64,000 nucleotides of DNA from DASXUC01 sp036004445. GTDB lineage: Bacteria; Sysuimicrobiota; Sysuimicrobiia; Sysuimicrobiales; Kaftiobacteriaceae. The stretch covers positions 1-64,000 of the forward strand of contig DASYRL010000022.1 of assembly GCA_036004445.1 (NCBI GenBank). Reading direction: 5' to 3'. This document shows, in pieces, positions 49,472 to 58,560 of the stretch (positions are counted from its first letter, which is position 1; each line of letters opens with the position of its first letter). Made by a program: the position numbers and the translations under genes. The notes below the pieces were generated by a model. It saw only the letters and a list, made by a program, of their open reading frames with translations, searched no databases and had not been told where the DNA came from.

Positions 49472-51030
49472 CCGGCTCCTGCTCGGCCGTTGTCCGCCGC
49501 GTCAGGGGCGGCCACGACCCGCCAGCGAGGACCGGTGGGAAGATCCTCAACGAGAATGCCGGCTTCGGTAAGACGACCGCGGATGCGGTCGGCGGTGGCG
49601 AAATCGCGGGCCGCTCGGGCACGTTCCCGGCCCGCCAGCAGGTAGCCGACGAGTCCTTCCAGACCATCCTGCGGTTCCTCGGCGAACAGCTGCGGCGCCT
49701 GGTCGCGAAAGGACGCGGCGAGCGCGCGCACCCGCGTGGTGAGTTGCTCGTCCTCGGCCCGCCTTTCGAGTTGAAACCCGAGGATGCCGGTCATGTCCAG
49801 GAGCGCGCGGCGGGCTTCACTGAGCCCCGGCGCGGCCTGGACCGCCTCCACAGATCCCTTCAGCACCTGGTCGGTCACGCGGTTCATCTCCGAGGCCAGG
49901 TCGAAGACCGCCGCCAGCGCGCCGGAGGTATTGAGATCGTCGTCCATGGCCGCGGTGAAACCGCTTCGGGCCAGCTTCGCCGCGGCGGCCAGCGCGTGAG
50001 AGGGTTCGCCGTCTTCGGCCAGACCGGCCGCCCGCTGCAGCACGAGGTCGGCCGACGCCAGCGCCGCCTGCAGGCGGTCGACCGCCCGCGCCGCTTCCGT
50101 GAAGCGATCGGGGTCGTACTCCATGGGCTTGCGATAGTGCACCGAGACGAGGACGTACCGGATGACCGCGGGTGGATAGTGGCGCAGGGCCTCTCCGACG
50201 GAGACATAGTTGCGTTCGGACTTCGACATCTTCGCCCCGCCCAGTTGGAACATGGCATTGTGCACCCAGTAGCGGGCGAACGGCGCCGACCCCGCGTACG
50301 CCTCGGACTGCGCGATCTCATTTTCGTGGTGTGGGAAGATGAGATCGTCCCCGCCGCCGTGGATATCAAAACCCATTCCCAGGTATTTCAGCGACATCGC
50401 CGAGCACTCGATGTGCCAGCCGGGACGGCCCGGACCCCATGGACTCGGCCAGCTCGGCTCGCCGGGTTTGGCTTTCTTCCAGAGGGCGAAGTCCGCGGGA
50501 TGGCGCTTGAACTCGCCGGGCTCGACCCGCGCGCCTGCCTTCAGGTCCTCGAGCACGCGGCCGGAAAGCTTACCGTAGTCCGGGAGGGTCGTGACGTCAA
50601 AGTACACGTCGCCCTCCGCGTAGTAAGCGTATCCGCGCGCGACCAACCGCTGGATCATTTCGATCATTTCAGGAACATGCTGCGTCGCCCGGGGCTCGAC
50701 GTCGGGAGACAAGATGTTGAGCGCGCGCGCGGCCTGATGGTATTCCTCGCTGTACTGGCCGGTAATCCGCTCGGGCGGCACACCCTCGGCCTGCGCCCGG
50801 GCGATGATCTTGTCCTCGACGTCGGTGATGTTCTGGACGTGCGTGACGCGGTAGCCCTGCGCCTCCAGATACCGACGCAGCACGTCGAACACCACCGCCG
50901 CGCGCATGTGGCCGAGATGCGAACTGTCGTAGACCGTCGGGCCGCAGACATACATGGCGGCTGTGCCCGGCTCGCGCGGGACGAACTCTTCGGCCTTCTT
51001 GGTGAGGGTGTTGTGCAGGTGGAGCGTCAC
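49468..51030 (-). CDS. cysS: Cysteinyl-tRNA synthetase
   Basis: 520 residues from GTG at 51030 (the open frame extends 10 codons further but into the promoter). Class I signatures HLGH (in YDSSHLGHMRA) and KMSKS, plus the zinc ligands in YVCGPTVYD and WHIECSAM, FPHHENE. Charges tRNA-Cys. A -10 box sits 7 bases before the GTG, so the message is probably leaderless, with no room for a T-box leader. Confidence 0.95.
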   Translation of the reverse strand: MTLHLHNTLTKKAEEFVPREPGTAAMYVCGPTVYDSSHLGHMRAAVVFDVLRRYLEAQGYRVTHVQNITDVEDKIIARAQAEGVPPERITGQYSEEYHQAARALNILSPDVEPRATQHVPEMIEMIQRLVARGYAYYAEGDVYFDVTTLPDYGKLSGRVLEDLKAGARVEPGEFKRHPADFALWKKAKPGEPSWPSPWGPGRPGWHIECSAMSLKYLGMGFDIHGGGDDLIFPHHENEIAQSEAYAGSAPFARYWVHNAMFQLGGAKMSKSERNYVSVGEALRHYPPAVIRYVLVSVHYRKPMEYDPDRFTEAARAVDRLQAALASADLVLQRAAGLAEDGEPSHALAAAAKLARSGFTAAMDDDLNTSGALAAVFDLASEMNRVTDQVLKGSVEAVQAAPGLSEARRALLDMTGILGFQLERRAEDEQLTTRVRALAASFRDQAPQLFAEEPQDGLEGLVGYLLAGRERARAARDFATADRIRGRLTEAGILVEDLPTGPRWRVVAAPDAADNGRAGAG

Positions 51031-51037
51031 ATCACAC

Positions 51038-51067
51038 AGTGTACTTGGGTGATCGAACACGCCGCAA
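51038..51067 (-). promoter_or_regulatory. cysS promoter, leaderless geometry
   Basis: Minus strand TTGCGG (51067-51062), 18 bases, TACACT (51043-51038), then 7 bases to the GTG. The transcript should start at or one base before the start codon. Confidence 0.5.
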
Positions 51068-51096
51068 GCGGCCCGTATCGTTTCCTGGCTACCCGG

Positions 51097-51444
51097 CTAC
51101 CGATTGGTGTGTTCGGGGAAATCGACCGCGTCCAGCACCGCGCAGATCTCCCACTCGCGGCGGGCGCGCAGGGTCCGGGGGTCACTGTGCATCCGGCGCC
51201 GGAGATCCATGCAGCCGTGATCGGTCACTACGCGCACGTACGCGATGCCGAGCTCGTGACGGCTCTCGACGATCTTGATGATGCGGTGGAATTCCTGATC
51301 GCGCCAAAAACCGGTGAGGCGGGGCCGGAACGCCCCGGGGTGGTCCACCTCGACGGCGACCGGCTCGGCGATCACCGCGCGCTCGATGAACAGGAGATGC
51401 GGAATTGACTCCTCGCCGCTGCGCCAATGCCGCACACGATTCAT
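51097..51444 (-). CDS. Hypothetical protein between ispDF and cysS
   Basis: 115 residues from ATG at 51444 with AGGACGG upstream. Mixed alpha/beta composition (LLFIERAVIAEPVAVEVDHPG; HRIIKIVESRHELGIAYVRVVTDHGCMDL). No membrane helix or family recognised. Codon choice looks like its neighbours. Separated from ispDF by the heptamer hairpin. Confidence 0.6.
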   Translation of the reverse strand: MNRVRHWRSGEESIPHLLFIERAVIAEPVAVEVDHPGAFRPRLTGFWRDQEFHRIIKIVESRHELGIAYVRVVTDHGCMDLRRRMHSDPRTLRARREWEICAVLDAVDFPEHTNR

Positions 51445-51463
51445 CGGCGCCGTCCTGCCGCAA

Positions 51464-51547
51464 GGGAACGGGGAACGGGGAACGGGGAACAACATCCAGA
51501 CCGAATCGACGTCATTGACTGTTCCCTGTTCGCTGTTCCCTGTTCCC
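51464..51547. repeat. Heptamer repeat hairpin (GGGAACG / CTGTTCC)
   Basis: Left arm 51464-51490 has four GGGAAC copies exactly 7 bases apart; right arm 51519-51547 has four complementary GTTCCC-type copies. The right arm forms the last codons of ispDF, so the protein ends in repeat-encoded residues (NREQRTGNSQ). Confidence 0.85.
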
Positions 51548-52705
51548 GATCAGGGTCGCCACGGCCTGCGCCGCGATGCCCTCGTGGCGGCCAATCGCTC
51601 CCAGCCCTTCCATGGTGGTCGCCTTGACGTTGACCGCGCCGGGGTCAATCCCCATCGCCTCGGCAAGCCGGCGGCGCATCTGCGCGACGTACGGCGCCAG
51701 CATGGGCGCTTCCGTGAGGACGGTGCTGTCGACGTGGGCGATCTGCCACCCTTCGGCCTGCAGCGCGGCCGTGACGTCGCGCAGCAGGTCGATGCTATCC
51801 GCATCACGGTAGTGGGGATCCCCAGGAGGAAACCGCATCCCGATGTCGCCCATCCCCGCCGCGCCCAGCAACGCGTCCATGACGGCGTGCGCGAGCACGT
51901 CGGCGTCGGAATGCCCGGCGAGTCCGCGGGGGCTGTCGATAGCCACCCCGCCGAGGACAAGCCGCCGTCCCATGACGAGCCGGTGCGCGTCGAAACCCAG
52001 GCCGGTGCGCAGGGTTGCCTCGGGGTGAGCCGTGGCCCGTAAGTACGCTTCGGCCAGCTCGAGATCTTCGGGGACCGTGATCTTCAGATTGGAGGGCGAG
52101 TCTTCGACCATGCGGACCGGATGTCCGGTGTACTCGACCAGCGCCGCGTCATCGGAGGCGCGTAGCCCGTCGGTCAGCGCGCGATCGTGCGCTTGGCGCA
52201 GCAGGTCGCTGCGGAAAGCCTGGGGCGTGTGCGCGGCCCACAACCGCGTCCGGTCAAGCGTTTCAATTACCTGGCCCTGTTCAACGAGCTTGACGGTCTG
52301 GCGAATTGGGATGCCGGCCGATGCGGCCCCGAACTCACCGGCGACACCGATGACGGCATCGATTAGCGAGGGGCGGACGAGCGGACGGACGCCATCGTGC
52401 ACGGCCACGATTGGCGTCTCCCCGACAACAGAGAGTCCGGAGAACACAGAGGCCTGGCGGTCCTCACCGCCGGCGACGACCGCGTCGATCTTCGCGCACC
52501 GTGCCTGGGCGAGCTGCACCTGCGCGCGCGGGATGTCACGCAACTGGACTACAATAATGATGCGGTCAACGAGGGCGGCGGCCTCGAGCGCCCGGACCGT
52601 GTGAACGAGGACAGGCGTCCCCGCCAGGGTCAGGAACGGTTTGCCGTCGGGAGTGCCCATGCGGTCCCCCCGGCCGGCGGCCACGACCACGACCGCAGCC
52701 CTCAT
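51512..52705 (-). CDS. ispDF: Bifunctional IspD/IspF enzyme of the MEP isoprenoid pathway
   Basis: 397 residues. IspD part (about 1-228): VVVVAAGRGDRMG, VHDGVRPLVRP, SDDAALVEYTG; makes CDP-methylerythritol. IspF part (about 232-388): RTGLGFDAHRLVMGR, GHSDADVLAHAVMDALLGAAGMGDIG, metal-binding Asp/His residues present; makes the cyclodiphosphate. The fused form replaces the two adjacent genes of Bacillus. The last ten residues come from a heptamer repeat and are not part of the fold. Confidence 0.95.
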   Translation of the reverse strand: MRAAVVVVAAGRGDRMGTPDGKPFLTLAGTPVLVHTVRALEAAALVDRIIIVVQLRDIPRAQVQLAQARCAKIDAVVAGGEDRQASVFSGLSVVGETPIVAVHDGVRPLVRPSLIDAVIGVAGEFGAASAGIPIRQTVKLVEQGQVIETLDRTRLWAAHTPQAFRSDLLRQAHDRALTDGLRASDDAALVEYTGHPVRMVEDSPSNLKITVPEDLELAEAYLRATAHPEATLRTGLGFDAHRLVMGRRLVLGGVAIDSPRGLAGHSDADVLAHAVMDALLGAAGMGDIGMRFPPGDPHYRDADSIDLLRDVTAALQAEGWQIAHVDSTVLTEAPMLAPYVAQMRRRLAEAMGIDPGAVNVKATTMEGLGAIGRHEGIAAQAVATLIGNREQRTGNSQ

Positions 52706-52821
52706 CGTCCCACCCCTGTCTGTAATACGCTGGTCAGGAACATGCCATGCTCCTCATCGAGCAGCGGAGTCATGCTCCGTGGCTGGGACAATTCGGTGGG
52801 CTCGTCCCAGGTCCCCGCCAC
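52702..52821 (-). CDS. Candidate 39-residue ORF coupled to ispDF
   Basis: A frame from GTG at 52821 ends in TGA that overlaps the ispDF ATG (ATGA). Its sequence (TWDEPTELSQPRSMTPLLD) is not obviously low-complexity. An inner ATG with GAGGAG upstream would give only 13 residues. Nothing is recognised; it may be a leader peptide that couples translation or chance. Confidence 0.25.
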   Translation of the reverse strand: MAGTWDEPTELSQPRSMTPLLDEEHGMFLTSVLQTGVGR

Positions 52822-52864
52822 CGCCTGGGGGAACCTCCCTCCCTACCGCAGTACAAAGAACACT

Positions 52865-53506
52865 GTGCGATTCACCACGGTGTTGTTCGATCTTGACGGG
52901 ACGCTCGTCGACTCGTTCGAGCTGATCGTCCAGGGCTTCCGCCATGCCATCCGAGCGGTGCGGAACCGAGAGGCCACCGACGACGAGGTCTTCGCACGAT
53001 GGGGGGAGCCGCTGCGGATCCGGCTGGAATCGATTGCTCCCCCTGAGCAGCTACCGGAGCTATTCACTGCCTACACCACCTTCTACCAGGAACATCACGA
53101 TCGGCTGGCACGACTCTTTCCAGGCGTCGCGGAGATGATCGGGCAGCTGGCCCGCCTCGGCTGCGCGCTGGGCGTGGTGACGTCAAAGCGGCGGACCACG
53201 ACCGAGCACGACCTGGAGGTATTTGGCCTGGCCCCGTTCATCCGCGCTGCGGTGACCTCGGACGATGTCAGCGTGTTCAAGCCGGCAGCCGATCCCGTGC
53301 AGGAAGCCCTGCGCCGGTTGGGCGGGGAAGCGCGGGACGCGTTGATGGTCGGCGATGCGGTCTTCGACATTTGCTCCGGCACGGCGGCGGGAGTCGCGAC
53401 CGCGGCGGCGCTGTGGGGGACACGGGACCGGGAGGCGGTGCTCGCCGCCGCACCGGATTACGTCGTGGAGCGGCCGGAGGAAGTGCCGCCGCTGGTGGCG
53501 GGATAG
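52865..53506 (+). CDS. HAD-superfamily phosphatase (phosphoglycolate phosphatase/PpaX-like)
   Basis: 213 residues from GTG. HAD motifs: FDLDGTLVDS, VVTSKR (motif II), Lys in VFKPAADPV, and VGDAVFDI. Cap domain between. Likely a small phosphatase on phosphoglycolate or pyrophosphate. No ribosome site precedes the GTG; TACAAA lies 7 bases upstream. Its 3' end overlaps the convergent ABC ATPase gene by 49 bases. Confidence 0.85.
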   Translation: MRFTTVLFDLDGTLVDSFELIVQGFRHAIRAVRNREATDDEVFARWGEPLRIRLESIAPPEQLPELFTAYTTFYQEHHDRLARLFPGVAEMIGQLARLGCALGVVTSKRRTTTEHDLEVFGLAPFIRAAVTSDDVSVFKPAADPVQEALRRLGGEARDALMVGDAVFDICSGTAAGVATAAALWGTRDREAVLAAAPDYVVERPEEVPPLVAG

Positions 53507-54557
53507 ATCGTCGCCTGCGTCACCGACAGGCGGACATTGTCGCCAGCCGGGACGGCGCTGCCGGCGGGGACCGCCACCCGAATCGTTTCCGATCCAACCT
53601 GGACCAGGTAGTCGACGACATCACCAAGGTACGTCCGCCGGATGATGCGCCCGTGCAGCGACCCCTCCGGGTCGAGCCGCAGCGCCTCCGGTCGGACGCA
53701 GACGAGCACGGCGCCTTCCACGGGACCTGGAAACGCGGATGGCGCCGGGATAGTGAACACATTGGGCGGTCCGTTACGCAGCCTCACCCGCACGCCCGCC
53801 GCATCCGACCCTACGACCTCCCCCGGGAGGAAATTCGCGACGCCGAGGAATGCCGCGACAAACGGCGTCGCCGCATGTTCGTAGATGGCCTCGGGGGTGC
53901 CGACCTGGACGATCTCTCCGAACGACATAACCGCGATGCGGTGCGACATCACCATCGCCTCGGCCTGATCGTGGGTCACGTAGACGACCGTAATGCCGAG
54001 CCGGCCCTGCAGCTCCTTGATTTCAAACCGCATCTCCTCGCGCAGGCGGGCGTCGAGGTTCGAGAGCGGTTCGTCCAGCAACAGCACCGCCGGTTCCATG
54101 ACAAGCGCGCGGGCCAGTGCGATACGCTGCTGCTGGCCGCCGGAGAGTTCATGCGGATAGCGCCGGTCGAGCTGCCCCAGCTGCACGAGCGCGAGGGCAC
54201 GCCGGGTGCGTGCGTCGATCTCCGACCGGCTCAGCCCGGCGCGCTTCAGCGGATAGGCCACGTTGTGAAACGCCGTCATGTGTGGCCAGACCGCGTAACT
54301 CTGGAACACCATCCCCATGCCGCGGCGCTCCGGAGGCGTCATCACGTTGTCCTCGGCCGAGGTTTGTCAACGAGGATGCGCCCCGTTGTGGGCCGGATGA
54401 AGCCGGCGATCATCCGCAGCGTCGTGGTCTTACCGCATCCGGACGGGCCCAGCAGTGTGACGAACTCGCCGTCGGCAACGGTGAGGGTGAGGTCACGAAC
54501 GGCCCAGAGGTGACCGCCGTAGGACTTGCCGAGACGTTCGAGGCGCAGTTCGGCCAT
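53458..54557 (-). pseudogene. ABC importer ATPase (PotA/FbpC-type), frameshifted
   Basis: First frame from ATG 54557: LERLGKSYGG, Walker A GPSGCGKTT, ending at TGA 54342. Second frame to 53458: Q-loop VFQSYAVWPHM, signature LSGGQQQRIALARALV, Walker B AVLLLDEPLSNLD, and a TOBE-type C-terminus. The break near 54360 (GACAAACC) is repaired by one extra base, giving the usual link before TPPERRGMGMVFQ. Together about 365 residues, normal for the family. The frames touch as GTGA, so two polypeptides could in theory be made, but a split between Walker A and Q-loop would be unprecedented in my knowledge. Confidence 0.8.
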
Positions 54558-54561
54558 GCGG

Positions 54562-56280
54562 TCAGCGCACCACTTCCCGCACCGTGGCGATGCGCGTGAC
54601 GAGGTGCAGCGTCACGAGCACGGTCGTCACCATCAGGGCGACCGCGGCCGACAGCGCGATCTTCCCTTCCTCATGCAGGCCGAAGACCACCACCCCGATC
54701 GTTTCGTTGCCGGCCGAGAACAGCAGAATGGACAGCGTCAGCTCGACCATCGCCGGCATGAACACGAGGAACCAGCCGGCGGCGATGCTGGGGCGGATGA
54801 TCGGCAGCACGACGTCGCGGAACGCCTGCCCGCCCGTGGAGCCGCTGATGCGGGCCGCTTCCTCCAGCGAGTCGTGGACCTGCGTCATCCCGGCCATGAC
54901 GGTCCGCACGCCAAAGACGAGGAATCGCGCGACGTATGCCAGGAGGATGATCCAGATGGTGTTGTACAGCCGTAGCTGGAGTACGGGAACCGGCCGCAGC
55001 CAGGCCAGGATCATCGCCAGGGCCACGACGGTTCCCGGCACGGCATAGGGAATCGAGATCAGCAGCTCCAGCACGTTCCCGCCCCGGACGCGGACCCGCG
55101 CGATCAGATAGGCGAGGGCGACCGACAGCGCCACGATGATCGTCGCGGCCCCGGCAGACAGCCCCAGACTGTTGAAGAACGCCCGCTGCACCTTCGGGAT
55201 GCCGGTGAGCACGGTCGCAAAGTGCTGCAGCGTCAGGTTCTCCGCAGCCGGTGGCAGCCCGTAGGCCCGAATCACTGCCGTGAGGAGGGTGGCGCCCATG
55301 GGAAGGATGACACTGACGAACCCAAAGAGACCCAGCGCGCCGACCAGCGCCCACTTCCAACGCCCCAGCGTCACGCGCTGCACGCTCGTCGATTGCCCGG
55401 TGACCACCGCGAACCGTCCGCGGCGCAGGATAAGCCGCTGCAGCCAGAGGAGAATGCCCGCCGTCACGACCAGGTACATCGACAGCGCCGCGGCCACCTG
55501 CAGGTTGTTGGGCATGTCGAAGTTCAAGATCGTAGCGTAGATCTTGGTGGGCAGCACAAAGTAGCGGGCGGGGAACCCCAGCACGGCCGGGATCCCGAAA
55601 TTCGCCAGCGATGACATGAACAGCAAGAGGCCTCCGGCCAGGATACCGGGCAGCATCAGCGGCAGCGTGATCTCTCGAAGGACGTGAACGGTCCGCGCGC
55701 CGGAGATGCGGGCGGCCTCCTCCAGCGCCGGATTCATCCGTTCCAACACGCCGCGCATCGCCGCATAGACGATCGGATAGCCGTACAGCGTGAGCACGAA
55801 CACGATCCCCACCGGACCATAGATCACGAGCAGCGGGTCGGGGGAACCGGACAGCGCCATCCAGATCTGATTGAGGTACCCGACCGGGCTGAGCAGGTAG
55901 ACCCACGCGATCGCCCCGATGAACGGCGGGATCATATACGGGAGCAGGACGACGGTCTCCCAGTACCGGCGTCCCGGCAGATCGGTCCGGCCGAGGAGCC
56001 ACGCCAGCGCCGTGCCCAGCGCCGTGCCCAACACCGCGGATAGCGCCGACACCACTAGACTGTTGTACAGGGTGGCAAACGTGCCGGGATCCTGCACCGT
56101 CCGCAGCACGGTCGCCAGCGTTGGCCGGCCGTTGAGGAGAAAGGCATTCGCGACGAGGGTGATGGACGGGTAGACGATCAGAACGAGCAGGACGAGCCCC
56201 GCAGTGCTCCCCGCGCCGAGCGCGGCCCACCGCAGCAGGCCGCGGCCCGGCGCACCGGCGCGAGGAACCGTCAGGCTCAA
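54562..56280 (-). CDS. ABC importer permease, two fused permease units (FbpB-type)
   Basis: 572 residues, about 12 helices. Two EAA loops: EEAARISGARTVHVLREITLPL and EEAARISGSTGGQAFRDVVLP. FbpB/AfuB-type permeases for iron, thiamine or phosphonates have this doubled arrangement. It lies 4 bases from the ATPase and 6 from the binding-protein gene. Confidence 0.92.
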   Translation of the reverse strand: MSLTVPRAGAPGRGLLRWAALGAGSTAGLVLLVLIVYPSITLVANAFLLNGRPTLATVLRTVQDPGTFATLYNSLVVSALSAVLGTALGTALAWLLGRTDLPGRRYWETVVLLPYMIPPFIGAIAWVYLLSPVGYLNQIWMALSGSPDPLLVIYGPVGIVFVLTLYGYPIVYAAMRGVLERMNPALEEAARISGARTVHVLREITLPLMLPGILAGGLLLFMSSLANFGIPAVLGFPARYFVLPTKIYATILNFDMPNNLQVAAALSMYLVVTAGILLWLQRLILRRGRFAVVTGQSTSVQRVTLGRWKWALVGALGLFGFVSVILPMGATLLTAVIRAYGLPPAAENLTLQHFATVLTGIPKVQRAFFNSLGLSAGAATIIVALSVALAYLIARVRVRGGNVLELLISIPYAVPGTVVALAMILAWLRPVPVLQLRLYNTIWIILLAYVARFLVFGVRTVMAGMTQVHDSLEEAARISGSTGGQAFRDVVLPIIRPSIAAGWFLVFMPAMVELTLSILLFSAGNETIGVVVFGLHEEGKIALSAAVALMVTTVLVTLHLVTRIATVREVVR

Positions 56281-56286
56281 CGTCGG

Positions 56287-57303
56287 CTACGGCGTAATGC
56301 CGAAGATTTCCCCAAAGGTCTTGCGGATCAAATCGCGGTTCTTCTGGATGAAATCCAGGTTGACCCGGATGATCTTGAGCCCTGAAATGTCGGGCGTGCC
56401 CGGTGGGTACGGGATGCCGTCGAGCACCGGAATGTAGGAGCGGGACACGAACAGCCGCTGCGCCTCGGGTGTATACAGGTAGTTCACGAAGGCCTGCGCC
56501 GCCGCCACGTTCGACGTACCGTTGAGAATCGCAATCGGGGTTGGGATCAGCAGCGCGCCCTGCTCAGGCCAGATGTGGTCGACAGGCGACCCTTGCGCCT
56601 TGAGGTTGCGCACGAAGAAGTCCACGATCTGAGCGATCACAATCTCGCCGGATGCCAGCTTCTGCGCGACGTCGCCGTTGCTGTTCAACACGACCGCGCC
56701 GTTGGCGCGCAGCCGGCGGTAGTAGTCCCAGCCGAACTCCGGCATACTGGCAAACGTCCCGACATGATTGAATGCGGCCCCGGAGACGAACGGGCTGGGC
56801 ATCCCGGCCTTCCCCCGGTAGCGGGTGGCCGCCAGGTCGTTCCAGCCGGTCGGCTTGAAGCGCACGATCCGGGTGTTGTAGGCGACGACGTTGAAAATCA
56901 GCCGCACCTCATGCATCTTGTTGTCGCCGTAATGGTAGCGGCTGTCAACGCGGCGGCCCGCGGGCGGGCTGTACGCCAGGAGCAGATCGCGTCCGGCCAG
57001 CATGCGGAAGAAGTCGATGTCCGCGAACCAGATCACGTCGGCCTGGATCTTGCCGGCTTGGAGCTCCGCCTGGATCTTGGACACCACTGGCCCCGACCCC
57101 GCGCGGAAGACGTTCACGCGCACGCCGGGATTGCGCTGCATGAAGTCGCGGGTGAGCAGGTTCACGTCGTCATCCGACTCCGAAGTGTACAGCGTGATCG
57201 TCCCCGACGGCGCCGGGGCGGCGGCGGCGGGAAGATTGACCACCATCAGCGCGGCCGCCAAACCGCACAGAATCAGCGCCTGCAACAGGCGAGTGATACG
57301 CAT
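56287..57303 (-). CDS. ABC importer substrate-binding protein (Fe3+/phosphonate/thiamine group)
   Basis: 338 residues from ATG with GGAGGACAACG. Signal peptide about 1-28. Type II binding-protein pattern: GTITLYTSESDDDVNLLTRDF, ADVIWFADIDFFRMLAGRDLL, YIPVLDGIPYPPGTP. Iron-ligand tyrosines of FbpA are not clear, so phosphonate or another anion is possible. Belongs to the nine-gene catabolic operon. Confidence 0.88.
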   Translation of the reverse strand: MRITRLLQALILCGLAAALMVVNLPAAAAPAPSGTITLYTSESDDDVNLLTRDFMQRNPGVRVNVFRAGSGPVVSKIQAELQAGKIQADVIWFADIDFFRMLAGRDLLLAYSPPAGRRVDSRYHYGDNKMHEVRLIFNVVAYNTRIVRFKPTGWNDLAATRYRGKAGMPSPFVSGAAFNHVGTFASMPEFGWDYYRRLRANGAVVLNSNGDVAQKLASGEIVIAQIVDFFVRNLKAQGSPVDHIWPEQGALLIPTPIAILNGTSNVAAAQAFVNYLYTPEAQRLFVSRSYIPVLDGIPYPPGTPDISGLKIIRVNLDFIQKNRDLIRKTFGEIFGITP

Positions 57304-57338
57304 CGTTGTCCTCCTCCGACTGATGATTCGGTCTTCCT

Positions 57339-58553
57339 TCATGCGCGGGCGGATGCCTGCGCGTACTCCACCGATGCCCGCCACAACTCCTCAAACTGGG
57401 CTTTGTTCCAGCGCGCCAGCTCCACTCCGGCGCTGATCGAAAAACCCTCTAGGGCGATGGCCCCCCGGTACCGCTGCAGCGCACCCAGCACTCGGACCAG
57501 GTCGCGTTCTCCCTGCCCCAGCGGCAGGTGCAGCCGCGTCTCGTCCGCATCGCTGAGGTGAACGTGGATGACGCGGTCGAGCCCGCTGATAAACTCGACT
57601 TCGTCCTGGCCCCACGGGATGTGCGCGACGTCGAGCACCGTGCCGACGTTGGGGCGCCCCACCTCGTCGACCAGCCGGTTGGCCTGCTCGGGCAGGATCA
57701 CGAATTCCGTCTGGCGGGCCTCCATGTGTTCTACGCCTACCCGCATCTGCAGGTTCGCCGCGTGGTCCGCGATCTCACGCACTCCGGTCACCAGCACCGG
57801 CCAGTACGTCTCTCCGTCATCATGGGGCGCGGTGGTGTGACCGGGGTGCATGACGATCAGCGACGTTCCCAGCGCCGCGGCCAGGTCCACCGATCGGTGC
57901 AGCGCATCCATCGACGCCGACGCGATGGCCTCGACGCGAGAGGTGACGTTGAGATCCCAGCTCAACAAGTGCACCGTCACGGCGAGACCGAGTGCGCGGA
58001 TTCGCGCGGCAAGCGCCGCGGGGTCGGCTCCCTCCCGCAGCAGCTGGTACGCCCACAACTCGACGCCGTCATAGCCTAGCTCGTGCGCAACGTCGAGGAT
58101 CTCGGTCGTCGCGTGCGCCCACAGCAGCGGTGCGCTCAGCAAGACCTGGCTGCGCCGCCGGATGGCCGGGAGGTCACCGATCACCGGCGGGACGGTGGAC
58201 CGCGTCGGGGCGGCGCGGGATCGCCGCGGCCGGATGATGTCCATGGTGGTGCGCAGTTCGGCCGCCACGCGGAACGGCTTGGTCAGCACACGGCCGGGAA
58301 ACGACGCGATGAAGTCCCGCGGACTGCGCATGAACTCGGTCGTGATGTCGAACGGCTTGGCCAGCAGTCGGCGCATCACGCTTTCCGTGTACTGTTCCAT
58401 GAACTGCAGGGTGTGCACGACCTGGGCGCGGCCGCAGGTGATACAGGTCACGCGGGACAGGCCGCCCACGCCGGCGCTGACCAGATGCACCGTGGTCCGC
58501 CGGCACCGCGCGCAGTGCAGGGAAACTTCGTATCGTTCGCCGGCGGCAGGCAC
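57339..58553 (-). CDS. Zinc ribbon fused to xylose-isomerase-like TIM barrel
   Basis: 404 residues from GTG. Residues 1-45 carry CARC and CITC, a zinc ribbon; 45-130 is a basic linker; the rest is an AP-endonuclease-2/xylose-isomerase-like barrel (DVAHELGYDGVELWAYQLL, SLIVMHPGHTT, VGVEHMEARQTEF, VGTVLDVAHIPWG, VIHVHLSD, IALEGF) with metal-binding His, Glu and Asp. Probably a sugar or sugar-acid isomerase/epimerase or related lyase. The N-terminal zinc ribbon is unusual for this fold. Confidence 0.75.
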   Translation of the reverse strand: MPAAGERYEVSLHCARCRRTTVHLVSAGVGGLSRVTCITCGRAQVVHTLQFMEQYTESVMRRLLAKPFDITTEFMRSPRDFIASFPGRVLTKPFRVAAELRTTMDIIRPRRSRAAPTRSTVPPVIGDLPAIRRRSQVLLSAPLLWAHATTEILDVAHELGYDGVELWAYQLLREGADPAALAARIRALGLAVTVHLLSWDLNVTSRVEAIASASMDALHRSVDLAAALGTSLIVMHPGHTTAPHDDGETYWPVLVTGVREIADHAANLQMRVGVEHMEARQTEFVILPEQANRLVDEVGRPNVGTVLDVAHIPWGQDEVEFISGLDRVIHVHLSDADETRLHLPLGQGERDLVRVLGALQRYRGAIALEGFSISAGVELARWNKAQFEELWRASVEYAQASARA

Positions 58554-58560
58554 GCTCGGT

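Noticed and set aside
52706..52864. Riboswitch or T-box upstream of ispDF or the HAD gene
   Set aside because: GC-rich stretches could fold, but no T-box, SAM, TPP or other consensus was recognised.
54340..54375. Programmed ribosomal frameshift in the ABC ATPase
   Set aside because: No slippery heptamer or downstream stem was evident; a one-base indel is simpler.
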